DNA from: Saccharum officinarum
Lineage: Eukaryota > Streptophyta > Magnoliopsida > Poales > Poaceae
Direction: 5' to 3'
DNA length: 64,000 nt
Assembly (NCBI GenBank): GCA_020631735.1
Contig: CM036199.1
Coordinates: 18,269,553-18,333,552, forward strand
Shown: one piece after another, positions 10,397 through 22,280 of the stretch
Position numbering within the stretch: the stretch's first letter is position 1
Layout of the letters: each line of letters begins with the position of its first letter
Notes under the pieces: model-generated
Told to the model about the DNA's origin: nothing
Database searches by the model: none
What the model saw: only the letters and a program-made list of their open reading frames with translations
Made by a program: the position numbers and the translations under genes

Positions 10397-13300
10397 CTAG
10401 ATAGAAGCAAAGAACTCCGGGAAATTCTCTAACAGATAATCCTCCGTTTCCCAGGTGGCTTCCTCTTCTGAATGTTGATTCCACTGTATTCTGTACCATT
10501 TAGTTGTTCTACTTCGGGTAACACGATCTTTTTGATCCAAAACTCTGACAGGATGTTCAGAATATGTCAAATCCGGTTCAAGTTCAACTCCCTCAACATC
10601 AACCACTTGATCATGTACTTGTAGACACTTCTTCATTTGTGATACATGAAATACATTGTGCACGGCTGACAGTTGTTCAGGCAGCTTTAACTTATATGCC
10701 ACCTTTCCACATTGTTGAATGATTTGAAAAGGACCAATATAACGTGGTGCGAGTTTGCCTTTGACTCCAAATCTGCTAACTCCTTTCATGGGTGATACTT
10801 TTAGATAAACATAATCCCCTACTTGGAATACCAAAGGTCTACGCCTTTTATCAGCATAACTCTTTTGCCTGGACTGAGCCACTTTCAAATTATTCTGGAT
10901 CTGCCTAACTTTTTCTTCTGTTTGTTTCACAAGATCAACACCGAAAAACCATCTTTCTCCCGGTTCTGACCAATTCAATGGAGTTCTGCACCTACGGCCA
11001 TACAATGCCTCAAACGGTGCCATTTTGATACTCTCTTGATAACTATTATTATAGGAGAATTCTGCTAAAGGTAACCACTCGTCCCAAGTGTCTGAATAAT
11101 TAAGTGCACATGACCTTAACATGTCTTCTAGAATTTGATTGACCCTTTCAGTCTGACCACTTGTTTGTGGATGATAAGCGGTACTATGCAAAAGTTTTGT
11201 ACCCAGGGACTCATGTAGGTGTCTCCAAAATTTGTTAACAAACTGAGTACCTCTATCTGATACAATGGTCTTTGGTACCCCATGAAGACTCAGGATTCGT
11301 GCAATATAAATTCTTGCATAAGTTATAGCAGAATAGTCCACCTTAACTGGAATAAAATGAGATGACTTTGTCAGTCGGTCCACAATGACCCAAATTGAAT
11401 CAAAGCCTCTTGAGGTCTTGGGTAACCCAGTAATGAAATCCATACTGATATCTTCCCATTTCCAGGATGGAATGGGCAAGGGTTGTAACATTCCTGCCGA
11501 CTTCAGGTGTACTGCCTTCACCTTACAACAAGTGTCACATCTGGCCACATACTTGGCAATCTCAATTTTCATTTTGGTCCACCAGAATTTCTGTTTCAAA
11601 TCTTGATACATCTTATTACTTCCTGGATGAATAGAAAACCTTGTGCTATGTGCTTCATCAAGAATGAGCTGACGTAACTCTGGAACCTTTGGGACCACTA
11701 ACCGGTTCTTAAACCACAACACATCTGCATCATCAATACTGAAATCTGTCTGTTGACCCGTTCTAACTTTTTCTTTGATGTGAGCTACTCCGGAATTCTT
11801 TCTCTGAGCAGACACAATCTGATCTTTGATTGTTGATTCTACTGTGACATTAGTCAACTGACCTTGTTGAACTATTTCAATATTCAGCTTTTCTAATTCA
11901 TAACATAAACTGTAATCCATTGGCTTCACAGTAATGCAATTGCAATGATTCTTTCTACTGAGTGCATCAGCAACCACATTCGCTTTTCCAGGGTGATAGT
12001 GCACTTCTAAATCATAGTCCTTTATTAACTCAAGCCACCTTCTTTGCCTCATATTCAACTCTGACTGAGTAAAGATATACTTTAAGCTCTTGTGATCTGT
12101 ATACATGTGGCAAGTATTACCTAACAAGTAATGACGCCAAATTTTCAATGCATGAACCACAGCTGCTAGTTCAAGATCATGTGTCGGATAATGTTCTTCA
12201 TGACGCTTCAACTGTCTCGAGGCATAAGCAATGACTCTGCCTTCTTGCATCAATACACAACCAAGGCCAATACCCGAGGCATCACAGTAAACATCAAATG
12301 GCTTTTCTATATCTGGTTGTGCCAAAACTGGAGCAGTTGTCAATGACTTCTTTAAAATTCTAAAAGCTTTCTCACATTCTGGAGACCATATGAACTTAGT
12401 TTGATTCTTCAACAACTCTGTGATTGGCTTGGCTACCTTTGAAAAGTCAGGTATGAATCGACGGTAATAACCCGCCATTCCCAGAAAACTTCGGACTTCA
12501 TGAACTGAGATTGGTGGTTTCCAATTCAGAATATCTTCCACCTTGCCAGGATCTACTGCTACTCCTTCGGCTGACAACACATGTCCTAAGAATTGCACTT
12601 CTCTTAACCAAAACTCACATTTACTGAACTTGGCATACAGTTGGTGATCTCTCAGACGAGTCAGAACAACTCTGAGATGCTCAACATGTTCTTCTTCACT
12701 TTTGGAGTATACCAGAATATCATCAATAAACACAACCACAAATTTGTCAAGCTCTGGCATGAAAACTGAGTTCATCAGATACATGAAATGTGCCGGTGCA
12801 TTGGTGAGACCAAAAGACATAACTAGGTACTCATACAGTCCATATCTGGTAGTGAATGCAGTCTTTGGGATATCTTCAGGTCGAATCTTGATTTGATGGT
12901 ACCCTGACCGAAGATCGATCTTTGAAAATACCTTTGCCCCCGCAAGCTGATCAAAGAGTAGATCAATGCGAGGCAACGGATATTTATTCTTAATGGTTAC
13001 TTCATTCAGCGGTCGATAGTCAACACACATCCTTAAAGTCTGATCTTTCTTCTTGACAAAAAGAGCTGGACATCCCCAAGGTGAGGAACTGGGTCTGATA
13101 AAACCTTTGTCACGTAACTCTTGTAATTGATCCTTAAGTTCTGCCAATTCATTGGGTGGCATTCTGTAAGCTCTCCGGGATATTGGGGCAGTACCCGGTT
13201 TTAACTCAATCACAAATTCTACATCTCTGTCTGGTGGCAGACCTGGTAGATCATCTGGAAACACATCTGGAAATTCACAGACTACCGGTATATCACAAAT

Positions 13301-14131
13301 CTCCTGTACTGAAGTTGCACATATCCTTTCAACTGTTCTCTTTGGGATAGGAAGTTGGATAAGAAGATGAGATTTATTATCTGGCAGGTTCAACCTTATA
13401 GTTCTATGCAGTGCATCTATAAGGGCTCCTCTTTGGTACATCCAATTCATACCCAGGATTACATCTATATCCTGTTTCTGTAATATTATCATTGAGGTAG
13501 GAAATATATGCCCACCTAACTCTATAGGTACGTCACGTACCATCTCCTTAGTACACAGTCGTCCCCCGGGCGACTGGATAAAGAAATCTTCTTGTGTTCC
13601 CATAATTGGAATGTCATGCTTAACAACAAAGGTGCGATTTATGAATGTATGCGATGCACCTGAATCAAATAACAGTACTGCTGGATGATTAGCAACAGGG
13701 AACATACCCATCATAACAGGTTCTCCCTCTGGGATTACACTTGCTTGAGTGTAGAACACACGTCCGGTCTTCTTCTTCTCACCCTTACCCTTCTGAACAT
13801 TCAGGTTATTATTCTTGCTCTGAGGTTGTTGCTGTTGCGGTACGGGAGCTCTGGGATAACTGGGATTGTACTGCCTTGGATACGGGCAGTCCTTGGAAAA
13901 GTGGCCTGGCTTTCCACAGTTGTAACAGGGAAAGTTATGGGTTACTGGAGTCTGGTTTCGAATACCAGGGGCATTCGGCTGCTGTGGATACTGCGGAATT
14001 GCGGCAGGACGGAAAAACGTCTGCGGCTGAGCTTGGTATTGCGGTGGACGATAAGTTGGGCGGAAATGGTTCTGAGGGTGATAAACAAACCTCTGGCGCT
14101 TTTTAATGCCACCAGACGGGCTAGAAAACAC
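10397..14131 (-). CDS. retrotransposon pol: zinc knuckle, protease, RT, RNase H, integrase
   Basis: 1244 codons open, no internal stop. In order: a CCHC knuckle ([14 protein letters not shown], residues 69-82); aspartic protease DSGAS (156-160); RT with [20 protein letters not shown] and FIDDILVYS; RNase H with [10 protein letters not shown]; an integrase HHCC region ([10 protein letters not shown] ... CDTCCKVK); and the DDE core with SDRGTQF and [11 protein letters not shown]. The C-terminus ([15 protein letters not shown]) resembles the chromodomain end of chromoviruses. The ORF is in the same frame as gag and is separated from it by one TGA. The first listed Met is a GTG; the natural product would be a gag-pol fusion. 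All catalytic motifs look intact. Confidence 0.96.
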   Translation of the reverse strand: MFSSPSGGIKKRQRFVYHPQNHFRPTYRPPQYQAQPQTFFRPAAIPQYPQQPNAPGIRNQTPVTHNFPCYNCGKPGHFSKDCPYPRQYNPSYPRAPVPQQQQPQSKNNNLNVQKGKGEKKKTGRVFYTQASVIPEGEPVMMGMFPVANHPAVLLFDSGASHTFINRTFVVKHDIPIMGTQEDFFIQSPGGRLCTKEMVRDVPIELGGHIFPTSMIILQKQDIDVILGMNWMYQRGALIDALHRTIRLNLPDNKSHLLIQLPIPKRTVERICATSVQEICDIPVVCEFPDVFPDDLPGLPPDRDVEFVIELKPGTAPISRRAYRMPPNELAELKDQLQELRDKGFIRPSSSPWGCPALFVKKKDQTLRMCVDYRPLNEVTIKNKYPLPRIDLLFDQLAGAKVFSKIDLRSGYHQIKIRPEDIPKTAFTTRYGLYEYLVMSFGLTNAPAHFMYLMNSVFMPELDKFVVVFIDDILVYSKSEEEHVEHLRVVLTRLRDHQLYAKFSKCEFWLREVQFLGHVLSAEGVAVDPGKVEDILNWKPPISVHEVRSFLGMAGYYRRFIPDFSKVAKPITELLKNQTKFIWSPECEKAFRILKKSLTTAPVLAQPDIEKPFDVYCDASGIGLGCVLMQEGRVIAYASRQLKRHEEHYPTHDLELAAVVHALKIWRHYLLGNTCHMYTDHKSLKYIFTQSELNMRQRRWLELIKDYDLEVHYHPGKANVVADALSRKNHCNCITVKPMDYSLCYELEKLNIEIVQQGQLTNVTVESTIKDQIVSAQRKNSGVAHIKEKVRTGQQTDFSIDDADVLWFKNRLVVPKVPELRQLILDEAHSTRFSIHPGSNKMYQDLKQKFWWTKMKIEIAKYVARCDTCCKVKAVHLKSAGMLQPLPIPSWKWEDISMDFITGLPKTSRGFDSIWVIVDRLTKSSHFIPVKVDYSAITYARIYIARILSLHGVPKTIVSDRGTQFVNKFWRHLHESLGTKLLHSTAYHPQTSGQTERVNQILEDMLRSCALNYSDTWDEWLPLAEFSYNNSYQESIKMAPFEALYGRRCRTPLNWSEPGERWFFGVDLVKQTEEKVRQIQNNLKVAQSRQKSYADKRRRPLVFQVGDYVYLKVSPMKGVSRFGVKGKLAPRYIGPFQIIQQCGKVAYKLKLPEQLSAVHNVFHVSQMKKCLQVHDQVVDVEGVELEPDLTYSEHPVRVLDQKDRVTRSRTTKWYRIQWNQHSEEEATWETEDYLLENFPEFFASI

Positions 14132-14161
14132 TGGCTTCTTTTTCTTCGACTCTTTATGCAG

Positions 14162-14842
14162 TCAGGACTTCTCTTCTGACGCAATAGCCACATTGACTAT
14201 CTCATGGTAAGTGGCATTATAGCAGGTGACCAATGCTTCCTGGATTCTGGTACTCAAACCTCTCATGAAACAACTCTTCTTCTTTGCATCGGTGTTCACA
14301 TATTCCACTGCATACTGAGACAGATGATTAAATTTGCCCACATACTGTAGAACTGTCTGGTTCCCTTGCTTCAGCGAGAGAAACTCTTCTAACTTCATGG
14401 CCATGACACTATCTAGGATATAATGTGCTCTGAAGGCTTCACGAAACTCCTGCCAAGTGATACGGTGGCCAGCAGGCCGTGCGGCGACCAGATTCGCCCA
14501 CCACGCCCCTGCGGCACCTCTAAGCTGTTGTGCTGCAAACACGGGCTTCTGATGCTCTGTGCATTGTAAAAGTTCAAACTTCTGCTCCATGGTACGGAGC
14601 CAGTCATCCACCTCTAGCGGCTCATCTGCCTTTGAGAACACTGGTGGACGGGTATCGGTGAAATCCACATAAGTGGTTTCCCCTCCATTGTTACGGCCTT
14701 GACGGCCCTGATTTCCATTCTGATTCTGAGCCAACAAGGTAGTGGCATTAACCAGTGCGGCAATAGCTTCTGCCAAGGTGGGTGGAAATGGTGGAGGATT
14801 CGGAGGATTGTCCCTTTCTTGGGAAGTTCCAATACCGTCCAT
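14162..14842 (-). CDS. retrotransposon gag (capsid part)
   Basis: 226 aa starting MDGIGTSQERDN. It contains the plant Ty3 gag capsid signature (DWLRTMEQKFELLQC, AGAWWANL, WQEFREAFRAHY, LKQGNQTVLQYVGKFNHLSQYA). It stops at TGA 14164-14162. Beyond the stop the same frame stays open through the zinc knuckle and pol. I therefore read the TGA as a nonsense mutation, or a read-through site, inside a single gag-pol frame and not as the natural end of gag. Confidence 0.92.
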   Translation of the reverse strand: MDGIGTSQERDNPPNPPPFPPTLAEAIAALVNATTLLAQNQNGNQGRQGRNNGGETTYVDFTDTRPPVFSKADEPLEVDDWLRTMEQKFELLQCTEHQKPVFAAQQLRGAAGAWWANLVAARPAGHRITWQEFREAFRAHYILDSVMAMKLEEFLSLKQGNQTVLQYVGKFNHLSQYAVEYVNTDAKKKSCFMRGLSTRIQEALVTCYNATYHEIVNVAIASEEKS

Positions 14843-15034
14843 CTGTTGTACACAAACTATATTTATTTACATCGCTTTATTGAATTAAAAAGCAGTTAGT
14901 ACAGTACTTGTATACACACACAACTTATCTTACATTATTTCATTACAAACTTGCTCTCAAGCAAGAAACTACCCACTAAGGTTCTTAGAAAGCAGGAAAG
15001 ACTACTATATTACACAACCATCCATGTCGACACT

Positions 15035-15553
15035 TCACTCCTCATCATCATCGCTGATCACGATCACTCCATCCTCATTCTCTGGAGCACTTGCACCAGT
15101 GACATGACTCGCATCATCCCCACTTTCCATCATGGGTTCATCTTCTTCTGGATCTTCTTCCTCATTGTCCTCTCCATCAGGAACAATCACGGCACCGACA
15201 TCATCTTCTACTGCCTGGGGCTGATGATTGGGATTCATCAGATCATTTAGCCTATGGACTTCCTCATGCAGAACTGTGTTGTACTGCTCTAGGTGTGTCA
15301 CATAAAGCTCCAACTCACGAACACGAGCCCTGGCTTCTGTCTCCTTTTCCAAAGACTCCTTCTGGAACTGTTTCCAAAAACGCATGTTGCGCTTCAGTCG
15401 CTCCACTTCTGATGTAAGCCTTGCAACCTCTGATTCTGAATCCGGGTTCGGATTACGGCTACTGCTTGCTCCATCACCTCTGGCGGCCAACTGATGACGC
15501 GGCACTCCTTGCGGACCCGTTTTCTTGCGAGGAGTCGTCTTCACACGTGCCAT
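15035..15553 (-). CDS. extra 5' ORF of the retrotransposon: coiled-coil acidic-tail protein
   Basis: 172 aa between the primer-binding site and gag. The N-terminus is basic (MARVKTTPRKKTG). Heptad-rich helices follow (EVARLTSEVERLKRN and on to about residue 110). The tail is strongly acidic and ends SDDDEE. No enzymatic motif is visible. Similar small leading ORFs occur in some large plant Ty3 elements; the function is unknown. It has its own ATG and is intact. Confidence 0.75.
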   Translation of the reverse strand: MARVKTTPRKKTGPQGVPRHQLAARGDGASSSRNPNPDSESEVARLTSEVERLKRNMRFWKQFQKESLEKETEARARVRELELYVTHLEQYNTVLHEEVHRLNDLMNPNHQPQAVEDDVGAVIVPDGEDNEEEDPEEDEPMMESGDDASHVTGASAPENEDGVIVISDDDEE

Positions 15554-15923
15554 CCTATAGCAAGATAGAATTAGGACGATAAGAACAGATAGGGGGATCT
15601 GAAGGTTAGCATGAATAGGATTTGAACCTTACTTAACCCAAACCACTTTAAAAGGGAAGGTAGCTTAAGCAGGTTAATTAAACATGATGCATGCATCGCA
15701 CTTACGATCTAACAGAAAGATTTAAGTAACACATGCAATCTTTATAACATAGGGCACTATACATGATACTTCACTACGAAGCTTTCAAATATGAGCTAAG
15801 GAAACTATAGAATAGATTAAGATAAGCAAAAGCAATTTGGACCAAAATATCAGTATTAAGTTTGTTTGACCCAAATCATTTTGAAGTTTTGCAAGGTAAT
15901 ACTACAATAACCCGAGTGATTAT

Positions 15924-15935
15924 GCTCTGGTACCA
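15924..15935 (-). other. primer-binding site (initiator-Met tRNA type)
   Basis: The minus strand reads TGGTACCAGAGC two bases after the 5' LTR. This is one mismatch from the usual plant iMet site TGGTATCAGAGC. Confidence 0.85.
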
Positions 15936-15937
15936 GC

Positions 15938-18900
15938 TGTCACAGAACCTCCTAATTATGATGGCCCACAAGTACCCGTCATTGCCATAATGACCTCTGA
16001 TGGCCGTACTTATGTTCACCATAACTTAAAAGGCCTGCTTTCCTCCGAACAGGATCCAATCACAGGAGTATTGCAATATTACAACAGTTTATTCAAAATA
16101 TTCAACAGAGTAACGTAGCGGAAGTCTTACAATAATATAGGTTTACAAACCAGTTTTCAAACTTCAAACCTTATGTAACATTATTACAAACCAGTAGTAG
16201 AGAAGTATCGGTATTAACTTTATTACAACACACAAGCGAGATGCCTTGCCCAAAGGCCACACAGTCTACTCGTCGTCGCTTTCTTCAACCACGACGGTCA
16301 TGCAACAAGGCTCGAAGCAGACTTGTTCATGAACCGCACCTGCAACAAGGGGTTAACAAACCCTGAGTACTTGAGGGTACTCAACAAGACTTACCCGACT
16401 AAGACAAAGACTCCAAGGGCATGCTAGCTTTAGGGAATCAAGGTACGGGTATTCTAGAATCAAGATTTTCCTTTGCAGAAAAGCTTACTAAAGTAGATCC
16501 TTATCTTCAACATTTTACTTTTACCATTGATGGTTCATTAACCAAATCTAAGTGATCCTAATCTAGATCAAAGTAATTATCATCAAAACCTTTCTCATTC
16601 TTTCTTTCAATTCCAGTTCTTAACTACGATGCAAGTCAGGTGATCAAGTCTCCATAACCGAGGAGCAACGACGATTCGAACCGATTATACCCAGCTGGGG
16701 ATCTCTAACTTCACGACATATGTAGAACCGAATCTTACATATATCAACCCTCATTTAGATCTCCCAAAACCAGAACGTGTCCATCGCCACTCGAGAGTAC
16801 AGTACTCCTCGAACCCGACCAAATTCTAGCCCCGAGGGTACACGCTACTCTCATCATCTCTCCACTCCCAGTGCGAGGTTAGACGTTCTCGTAATGGAAT
16901 CACCAACATTTTGGGCTTACCCAAGGCATGAAGCTAGTTGCAAAGTCTTGAACACAACAGGCTTACAACGAACGAACCTTAACTGACAAGGCGGAAACAC
17001 TACATTGAGACTCCTTTCCCAATGCATGTTAGCAGTGGCCAAACCACCCGCCCGATCTTTCAAGTTCATTCTCATATTTCAATATTCATTCAATATGTCG
17101 TCATGGCTATATAAACATTGCATTTAAAAGCTTAACTTCTAAGCATAGCGAAGCATACTACGTATTTTCCGTAAAACAGGTATCAAGGTTGATATCACAA
17201 TAATCAAGGATGATAATGCAGCAATTGGGTTATCACTCAACTCCTAATTACTTAATGCAGTAAACCATATTATAAATAATAAAACATTTGTAAAATTCAA
17301 GGTAGGGTTTAAATGCACCGGGGCTTGCCTTGCTCGGACACGACGACTGACTCAGACCCGAGAACTCCAACGTCAGGTCCGAAACCCACCGACGATCGCT
17401 CTTCTCCGGAAACTGGCTCGACGGCTTCGACTTCTTCGAAAGCGGAGACTACACGAACACATAACATGCTTTAACATGATGCTCGATGATAAACATAATG
17501 CTTGATGATAACATGCTACGAGTTACGACTGGAGTACACTTCCTTCGCGGTACAGTCGCAAACTGAAAACCTACTAACTAGTAGCGACGATTCCAGCGAT
17601 ACCAGCTTTAACCTAAACAAGTTACTAACGAGCTCAATCATGAAATTAAGGTGCCAGAGATCACCAAAGGGTAGTGACCTAAGGACATCACTCAATCAAA
17701 AGGCACACAACACTTAAAGTTCTTAAATTAACATTTATTTATTATTTAAATAATTAGGACATAATTAGAAGTTAATCAAATTTTACCTAATCAAGCTCAA
17801 ACTTTTTCTATGGATTAAGAATGATTTATAACAGTGTCATAATAAATTTCATCATTTTTGGATTAATAAATTAATTATTAAAAATCATGGAAGTTGCATT
17901 TAATCTTTATTGGAACCAATTAATTCTACTGCACAAATTATTCAAATTCATGATTTAACATTTTTTCTAGATAGTTTATACATTGAGAAGCCTACACAAA
18001 AATTTTCATGAATTTTGGAACTCTACACAATTTTTAATGAAATAAACAAATAACTAAACTATTCATTTATTTGAAAAAGAAAAACAAAAACGAAATCGGG
18101 CCGATTCTTCCTTTCTCCCGCGGTCCGGCCCAGCTGGTCGGCCCGCTCGCGCACGCCCGCACGCGCGCTTGGCCCAGCCGTGCGGCCCAGCAGGCGGCTC
18201 AGCCCGCTCGCTCACCCGCGCGCTCTCTCTCTCTGCGCTCGCTGACAAGCTGGCCCCGCATGTCATCACCCTCCTCTCGCTCTCCCTCTCACTCCCGCGC
18301 GCTTGCTCACCTTCGCGCGGTGGCCGGCCGGTGACCGGAGTTCGGTCAACAAACTGACCCTACCATCATCATCTACACCACCCCACGACTCCGTTTTGCT
18401 TCTAAACATCCTGGCTCGAGCTCTAACGACTAACGAGCGACGACGATGGCGGCACGGTGGTCACGAGAGTAGTACGCCGGCGACTACAAAGCGGTAGAGG
18501 CTAAATTGAAGGGTCGGGAAGCATCAGCGGCTCACCGCGGTTGCAGTGAAGCTCTCGGTGGCGACGGGGAGCGGCTGGAGTGGTCTGGCCACGGGAAGGC
18601 GAGGATGGCGGGCAGTCGCCGGAGTTGAGCACGGGAGGCGGTGGCTGCGGTGATCTAGGCGAAGTCAAGCTGGCTTGGGTGGTTCACGAGGTGCGTGAGG
18701 ATGCGGCGATGCTGTTGGTGCGACTGGCGTGGCCGAAGATGGCCTGGTGGCGGCAGCGGCGAGCGGCGGAGCTGCGGTGGCGGCGGTGGCGAAAAAATGG
18801 TAAACGTCACTATGAACTCATGTATTTATAGAAGGCGGTCGCGACTACAGAGCCGGACTGCTCGCGTCGTCGTGCTGGCGTTCTCGACCACGCGCGAAGG

Positions 18901-20024
18901 GTCTGGGCGGCCACGGCGGCTCGCCGGCGCCCATACCGCGCGGTGGCCTGCCGCCATTGGCGCGGCACTGTAGCACCCCCCCAAATTTTGAATTTTCAAA
19001 CTATTTTCTAAAATTACTCTCAAATTCATGTAACAACTTGAAAAACTTCCAATCTATGAAATCTTCAGAATTTCAAGCTCTACAAGTTTTGTATTGAACA
19101 CTTTTTCAAATTCTCACTGGATTTTGAAATTTGAGTTTAAATTCAAAAGGGGACACATTTTTCAGATTTGGTAATTTAGAAATTACTTTTGATTTTATAT
19201 TGAAACTTCAAAATCTCCAAACATCAAAGTTGTATATCTTGACCAGACCTACAACTTTGCTGTTCAAAACTTTTTCAAATTCGGCCTCCGTTTTGAAATC
19301 TTAGGTTGGGGACAAAAATGAGTCAAAACTGAAATTTGTTTATTTTCAAAATTGCTCCACATTTTACACTAAAACTTTGAAAACTCAAAACACCAAAGTT
19401 GTAGCCCTTGAAAAGTTCTACAAACTTGGTTTTGAACTTTTTCCCAAATTTTGCTTAGATTTTGAATTATTTCAAAAGGGGTAAAACAGGGTTTTGAAAT
19501 TTAGGGTTTTCGGAGGAATTTTAAATTGGAATTTGTTGCTACTTTGATTTGTGATTACTTAGCGATCAAAACCTCACCCAAGGGCATCATTTGGACCAAC
19601 ATGACATGGTTGACCAAATGCCACTCTTGGTTGACCAATTAGCTTTTAAAATTCTTTGACATTTTTCTCCAATTTTGAATTCGAATTCGAATCGGAAAAC
19701 TCGTGACAAGTTTTGGGACTCCAATTCAAACTCAAATTTGGAGTTTCATTTTAGAGGTTGTACTTGAGCTCATACCCTACACTTGACACTAGTGTGCAAC
19801 ACAGTCGCACACCTCAAATTACGCAGGGCATGGACTAAGCATTTGCGGTGGTATTAAAAATTAGGGTTTTCGGGTTCGGAGCACACCACTGAGAAACACA
19901 TTCAACCTAGATAAGTAAACTTATTTTAGTTGATGCATAACAAGGTTAACCTAACAGGGATGCTTTGCAATGCATTATGATGGCATGGCAGATTAATTAG
20001 CACTATAACACCCGGGGTGTTACA
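15938..20024 (-). repeat. 5' LTR, complete, 4087 bp
   Basis: On the minus strand it runs from TGTAACACCCC to TTCTGTGACA. It contains a GC-rich block (18080-18980), a TATA motif at 18823-18830, and a splice-site/hairpin module at 16340-16394. The outer flank at 20025 is LINE sequence. The target duplication cannot be tested because the other end is in the gap. Confidence 0.95.
18823..18830 (-). promoter_or_regulatory. LTR TATA box (twin copy at 9025-9032)
   Basis: Minus-strand TATAAATA within TTCTATAAATACATGAG, just downstream of a GC-rich stretch. Present and unchanged in both LTRs. It is the likely transcription start region of the element, pointing toward gag-pol. Confidence 0.65.
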
Positions 20025-20775
20025 AAAAAGATCACGGTCACGTCGATCACATGGAAGATCAAGTCCGTTCCACGCCCGTTCTTTGTGTTTCCATTTGAAC
20101 CATAACCATTTCAGTCTTAAAACACAGACGAAACGTTCTCGGTCCAAGATACAAGGCCACCTTTATCTTTAGGTCGGCATGTTGTTGGCCAATTCACCAG
20201 CGAGTGTCCGCTGTAGACTTTATCTGGGGTTTCACCTCGCCATAGGAAGCTCCTTCGAAAGCGGTCGATCTTTTTGGATTAGCCATTTTAGTTCCGGGAA
20301 TACCGTCAAATGATAGATGGGCTAGGAAGATAGGACTGTCTTGGTCTTGACTAAGGTTTCCCTACCCGATGTGGACAGGAGCCTCCCCTTCCACCCGGGC
20401 AATCTTGCCCCTACCTTGTCAATCAAAGGTTGAACATCTACCTTTCGCAGCTTTTGAATATGTAGTGGAAGTCCAAGGTATTTTCCAGGGAATTTGCATG
20501 TTTTTCCGGGGAAGTTTTGAAGCAGATTTGTTATGGTATTTTCATCCACTCGAATTGGGAAAACTTCAGTTTTGGAAATATTTGATTTTTAGCCCGAGCA
20601 GTCTCCGAAAAAGGTTAATATTCTGAGTAGCCGATCTAGTTCCAAGGCCGACGGATGTGCAAAAATGGCAGCTTCGTCGGCGTAGAGGGAGCATCGCAGT
20701 CGCAGGTTAACCGCCTTCAGATTCCCAAATCTGTCTTCAGGATAATGTTGAGATGACAAATCGCAGAACAATACA
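20025..20775 (-). mobile_element. LINE reverse-transcriptase remnant
   Basis: Broken minus-strand frames keep L1-type landmarks: a decayed YADD box (SLYADEAAIF near 20690), KYLGLPLHIQ (near 20480), LPGWKGRLLSTSGRETLVK (20370), and at the 3' side LDRERFVCVLRLKWLWFKW (near 20120). Several stops and frameshifts make it non-functional. It is cut at 20024 by the Ty3/gypsy element. Confidence 0.8.
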
Positions 20776-20905
20776 GCCATTTGGACGCAACATGAAGGAT
20801 TGCGGAATATGGTAACCTGAAATTTCAAAACGGAATTGCATTGCTTTTCTTGACTAACATGAATTTCAGACAAAGGATTAGTACTCATCTTTTTCTTGGT
20901 AGCTG
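20775..20905. repeat. stray copy of the NAC-gene 3' flank
   Basis: The run from GCCATTTGGACGCAACATG to CTTTTTCTTGGTAGC matches sequence at about 29630-29700 and 37425-37565, each just downstream of a NAC-like gene. No NAC coding sequence remains here. Confidence 0.7.
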
Positions 20906-21098
20906 CATGAAGGTTTCCACAAATGTGATCTTGCAGTCTGATTGCCTATCGGCTATCGCTGATCCCAAAAAAAAGAATGCTCTGCGATTCTCCGCCGCCG
21001 TGTACGCAGCACAGTAGTGGCACAGATTGTGTTTTGGACGCTAGGTCAATGGACGTACGTGACAGACAGCTGGCAGTACGAGTGTATTCTACGACGTA

Positions 21099-21649
21099 CT
21101 CCCTCCGTACTCGTATTAGATGTCGTTTAGGACATGATCGTGCTTACCAAGGAGTCATTAATTAGGGTATTCTTCCATGTTTACCCTTATTAAATAGGGT
21201 TGCGGGTACCCCTACACAAGAATTATTCATAGCTGGACTGGTTTGGCGGCTGCGTATCAAGCCCTGCGGGCAAGGTTCGAATCCCACCTCCTATGCATAA
21301 TTTTTGGTTGACGCGATTTTGCATGGGACTGTTGCAGTTTTGCACTGCACTGTGACCGTGGCGCGTCGCTGCTAATTTGTTTGGCCGTTCGCGGTCGCGT
21401 TTGCGTCCATTTTTTCGCGTTGGTTTCATTGGCGCTCGTTTGGAAGAAGTTTGAGTACGTTCGCGCTCACGGCAACGCTGCTTTTGGCGTTGGTCTGGTT
21501 CGACGCGAGTGCGGAGCGGGCGGCGAGCGTGCGCGAACCGAAGCGCCAGGGGCAAACGCGTCCATGTGAAGGTGTTTACGGGCTTGGCTACATCCTTTAC
21601 GAAATCGGCAGCGTCTCCCAGAACGACATTAATACGAGTACAGAGGGAG
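21099..21649. mobile_element. mariner/Stowaway-type nonautonomous element, 551 bp
   Basis: Inverted ends of about 30 bp (CTCCCTCCGTACTCGTATTA left; complement CTCCCTCTGTACTCGTATTA right), flanked by TA on both sides (21097-21098, 21650-21651). The interior is unusually GC-rich and carries a tRNA-like B box. It has no transposase. Confidence 0.82.
21234..21292 (+). other. tRNA-like pol III B-box segment
   Basis: Contains GGTTCGAATCCCACC, a near-perfect B box, preceded by a short GCCC-TGC-GGGC stem and an A-box-like TGGTTTGGCGG. I could not fold a complete cloverleaf, so it is a tRNA relic or SINE-like piece, not a tRNA gene. Confidence 0.3.
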
Positions 21650-21732
21650 TACGACATCTCAGCGATGGCGACCCTTCCTCACTTGTCTGGAGTACGACAT
21701 CTCAGCGATGGCGACCCTTCCTCACTTGTCTG
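21647..21732. repeat. 43-bp perfect tandem duplication at the MITE edge
   Basis: Units 21647-21689 and 21690-21732 are identical. Each begins with the last three bases of the MITE end (GAG) plus TA and flank. Confidence 0.92.
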
Positions 21733-22147
21733 CTCTATAGGATTCACATATCTCTATCCGATCTTGATGTCTCCAAGTCGACGACCCATCAGACATCACT
21801 GCCTTGCTTGTCCTCTAAAGAGACAAACAAACAAGAAGCTGCCAGAATCGGCCACAACGGAAAGGGTGTGCCATTGGAACGGTTTGCTTGCCAATTTGCA
21901 ACGAATTCGCAATATCTGGAACACCGCCGTTCAGCTTGCCTGCTTCAATTCGCGGTTTTCCCGATCAGCTTGCTATATCGATCAGATTTTTTTTTTCCCC
22001 CGGAACGTAAAACACAGCAGAAGCGCGTGGTGTGTCGGTCGCTTGTCTCACCAAACCGGCGACATGGAAGCCAGCTCGTCGCGCGGCCACAGAGTCTCGG
22101 TGCCGTCCGCCCGACAAGCGGCGCCAGCACGCGCTGCTCGTGCACGC

Positions 22148-22157
22148 CTCTAAATAC
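22148..22157 (+). promoter_or_regulatory. candidate TATA element of DAO
   Basis: CTCTAAATAC about 125 bp upstream of the ATG, in otherwise GC-rich sequence. It is the best TATA-like match in the interval; the start site is not shown. Confidence 0.35.
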
Positions 22158-22280
22158 AGCCCCGAACCCGCCACCAAGCGAGGCCGCCAATCCCGCCGCC
22201 CCCCCACCAACCCACGTAAAGCGAACCCGGCCGGCGCGTCAGGGACAGCACACAGCTACAGCTAGCGGGCCGCGGCGGCG

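Larger units (their letters stand above)
8055..20024 (-). mobile_element. Ty3/gypsy LTR retrotransposon (chromovirus-like), left end lost in gap
   Basis: Transcribed leftwards. Order on the minus strand: 5' LTR (20024-15938), primer-binding site, coiled-coil ORF, gag, zinc knuckle-PR-RT-RNase H-integrase, polypurine tract, 3' LTR (10223-8055, then the gap). Protease before RT and integrase last defines Ty3/gypsy. Over the last roughly 1.04 kb the two LTRs differ by about 8 substitutions and 3 small indels by eye, so the insertion is recent. A single in-frame TGA interrupts the polyprotein at 14164-14162. It lies inside a LINE remnant, which resumes at 20025. Confidence 0.95.

Noticed and set aside
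13685..14179. 164-codon plus-strand ORF
   Set aside because: Shadow of the retrotransposon gag/pol frame on the other strand.
21234..21292. Functional tRNA gene
   Set aside because: Good B box but no complete cloverleaf, no acceptor pairing and a position inside a MITE.
21223..21657. 144-codon minus-strand ORF spanning the MITE
   Set aside because: It runs through both MITE ends and the B box; no family resemblance.
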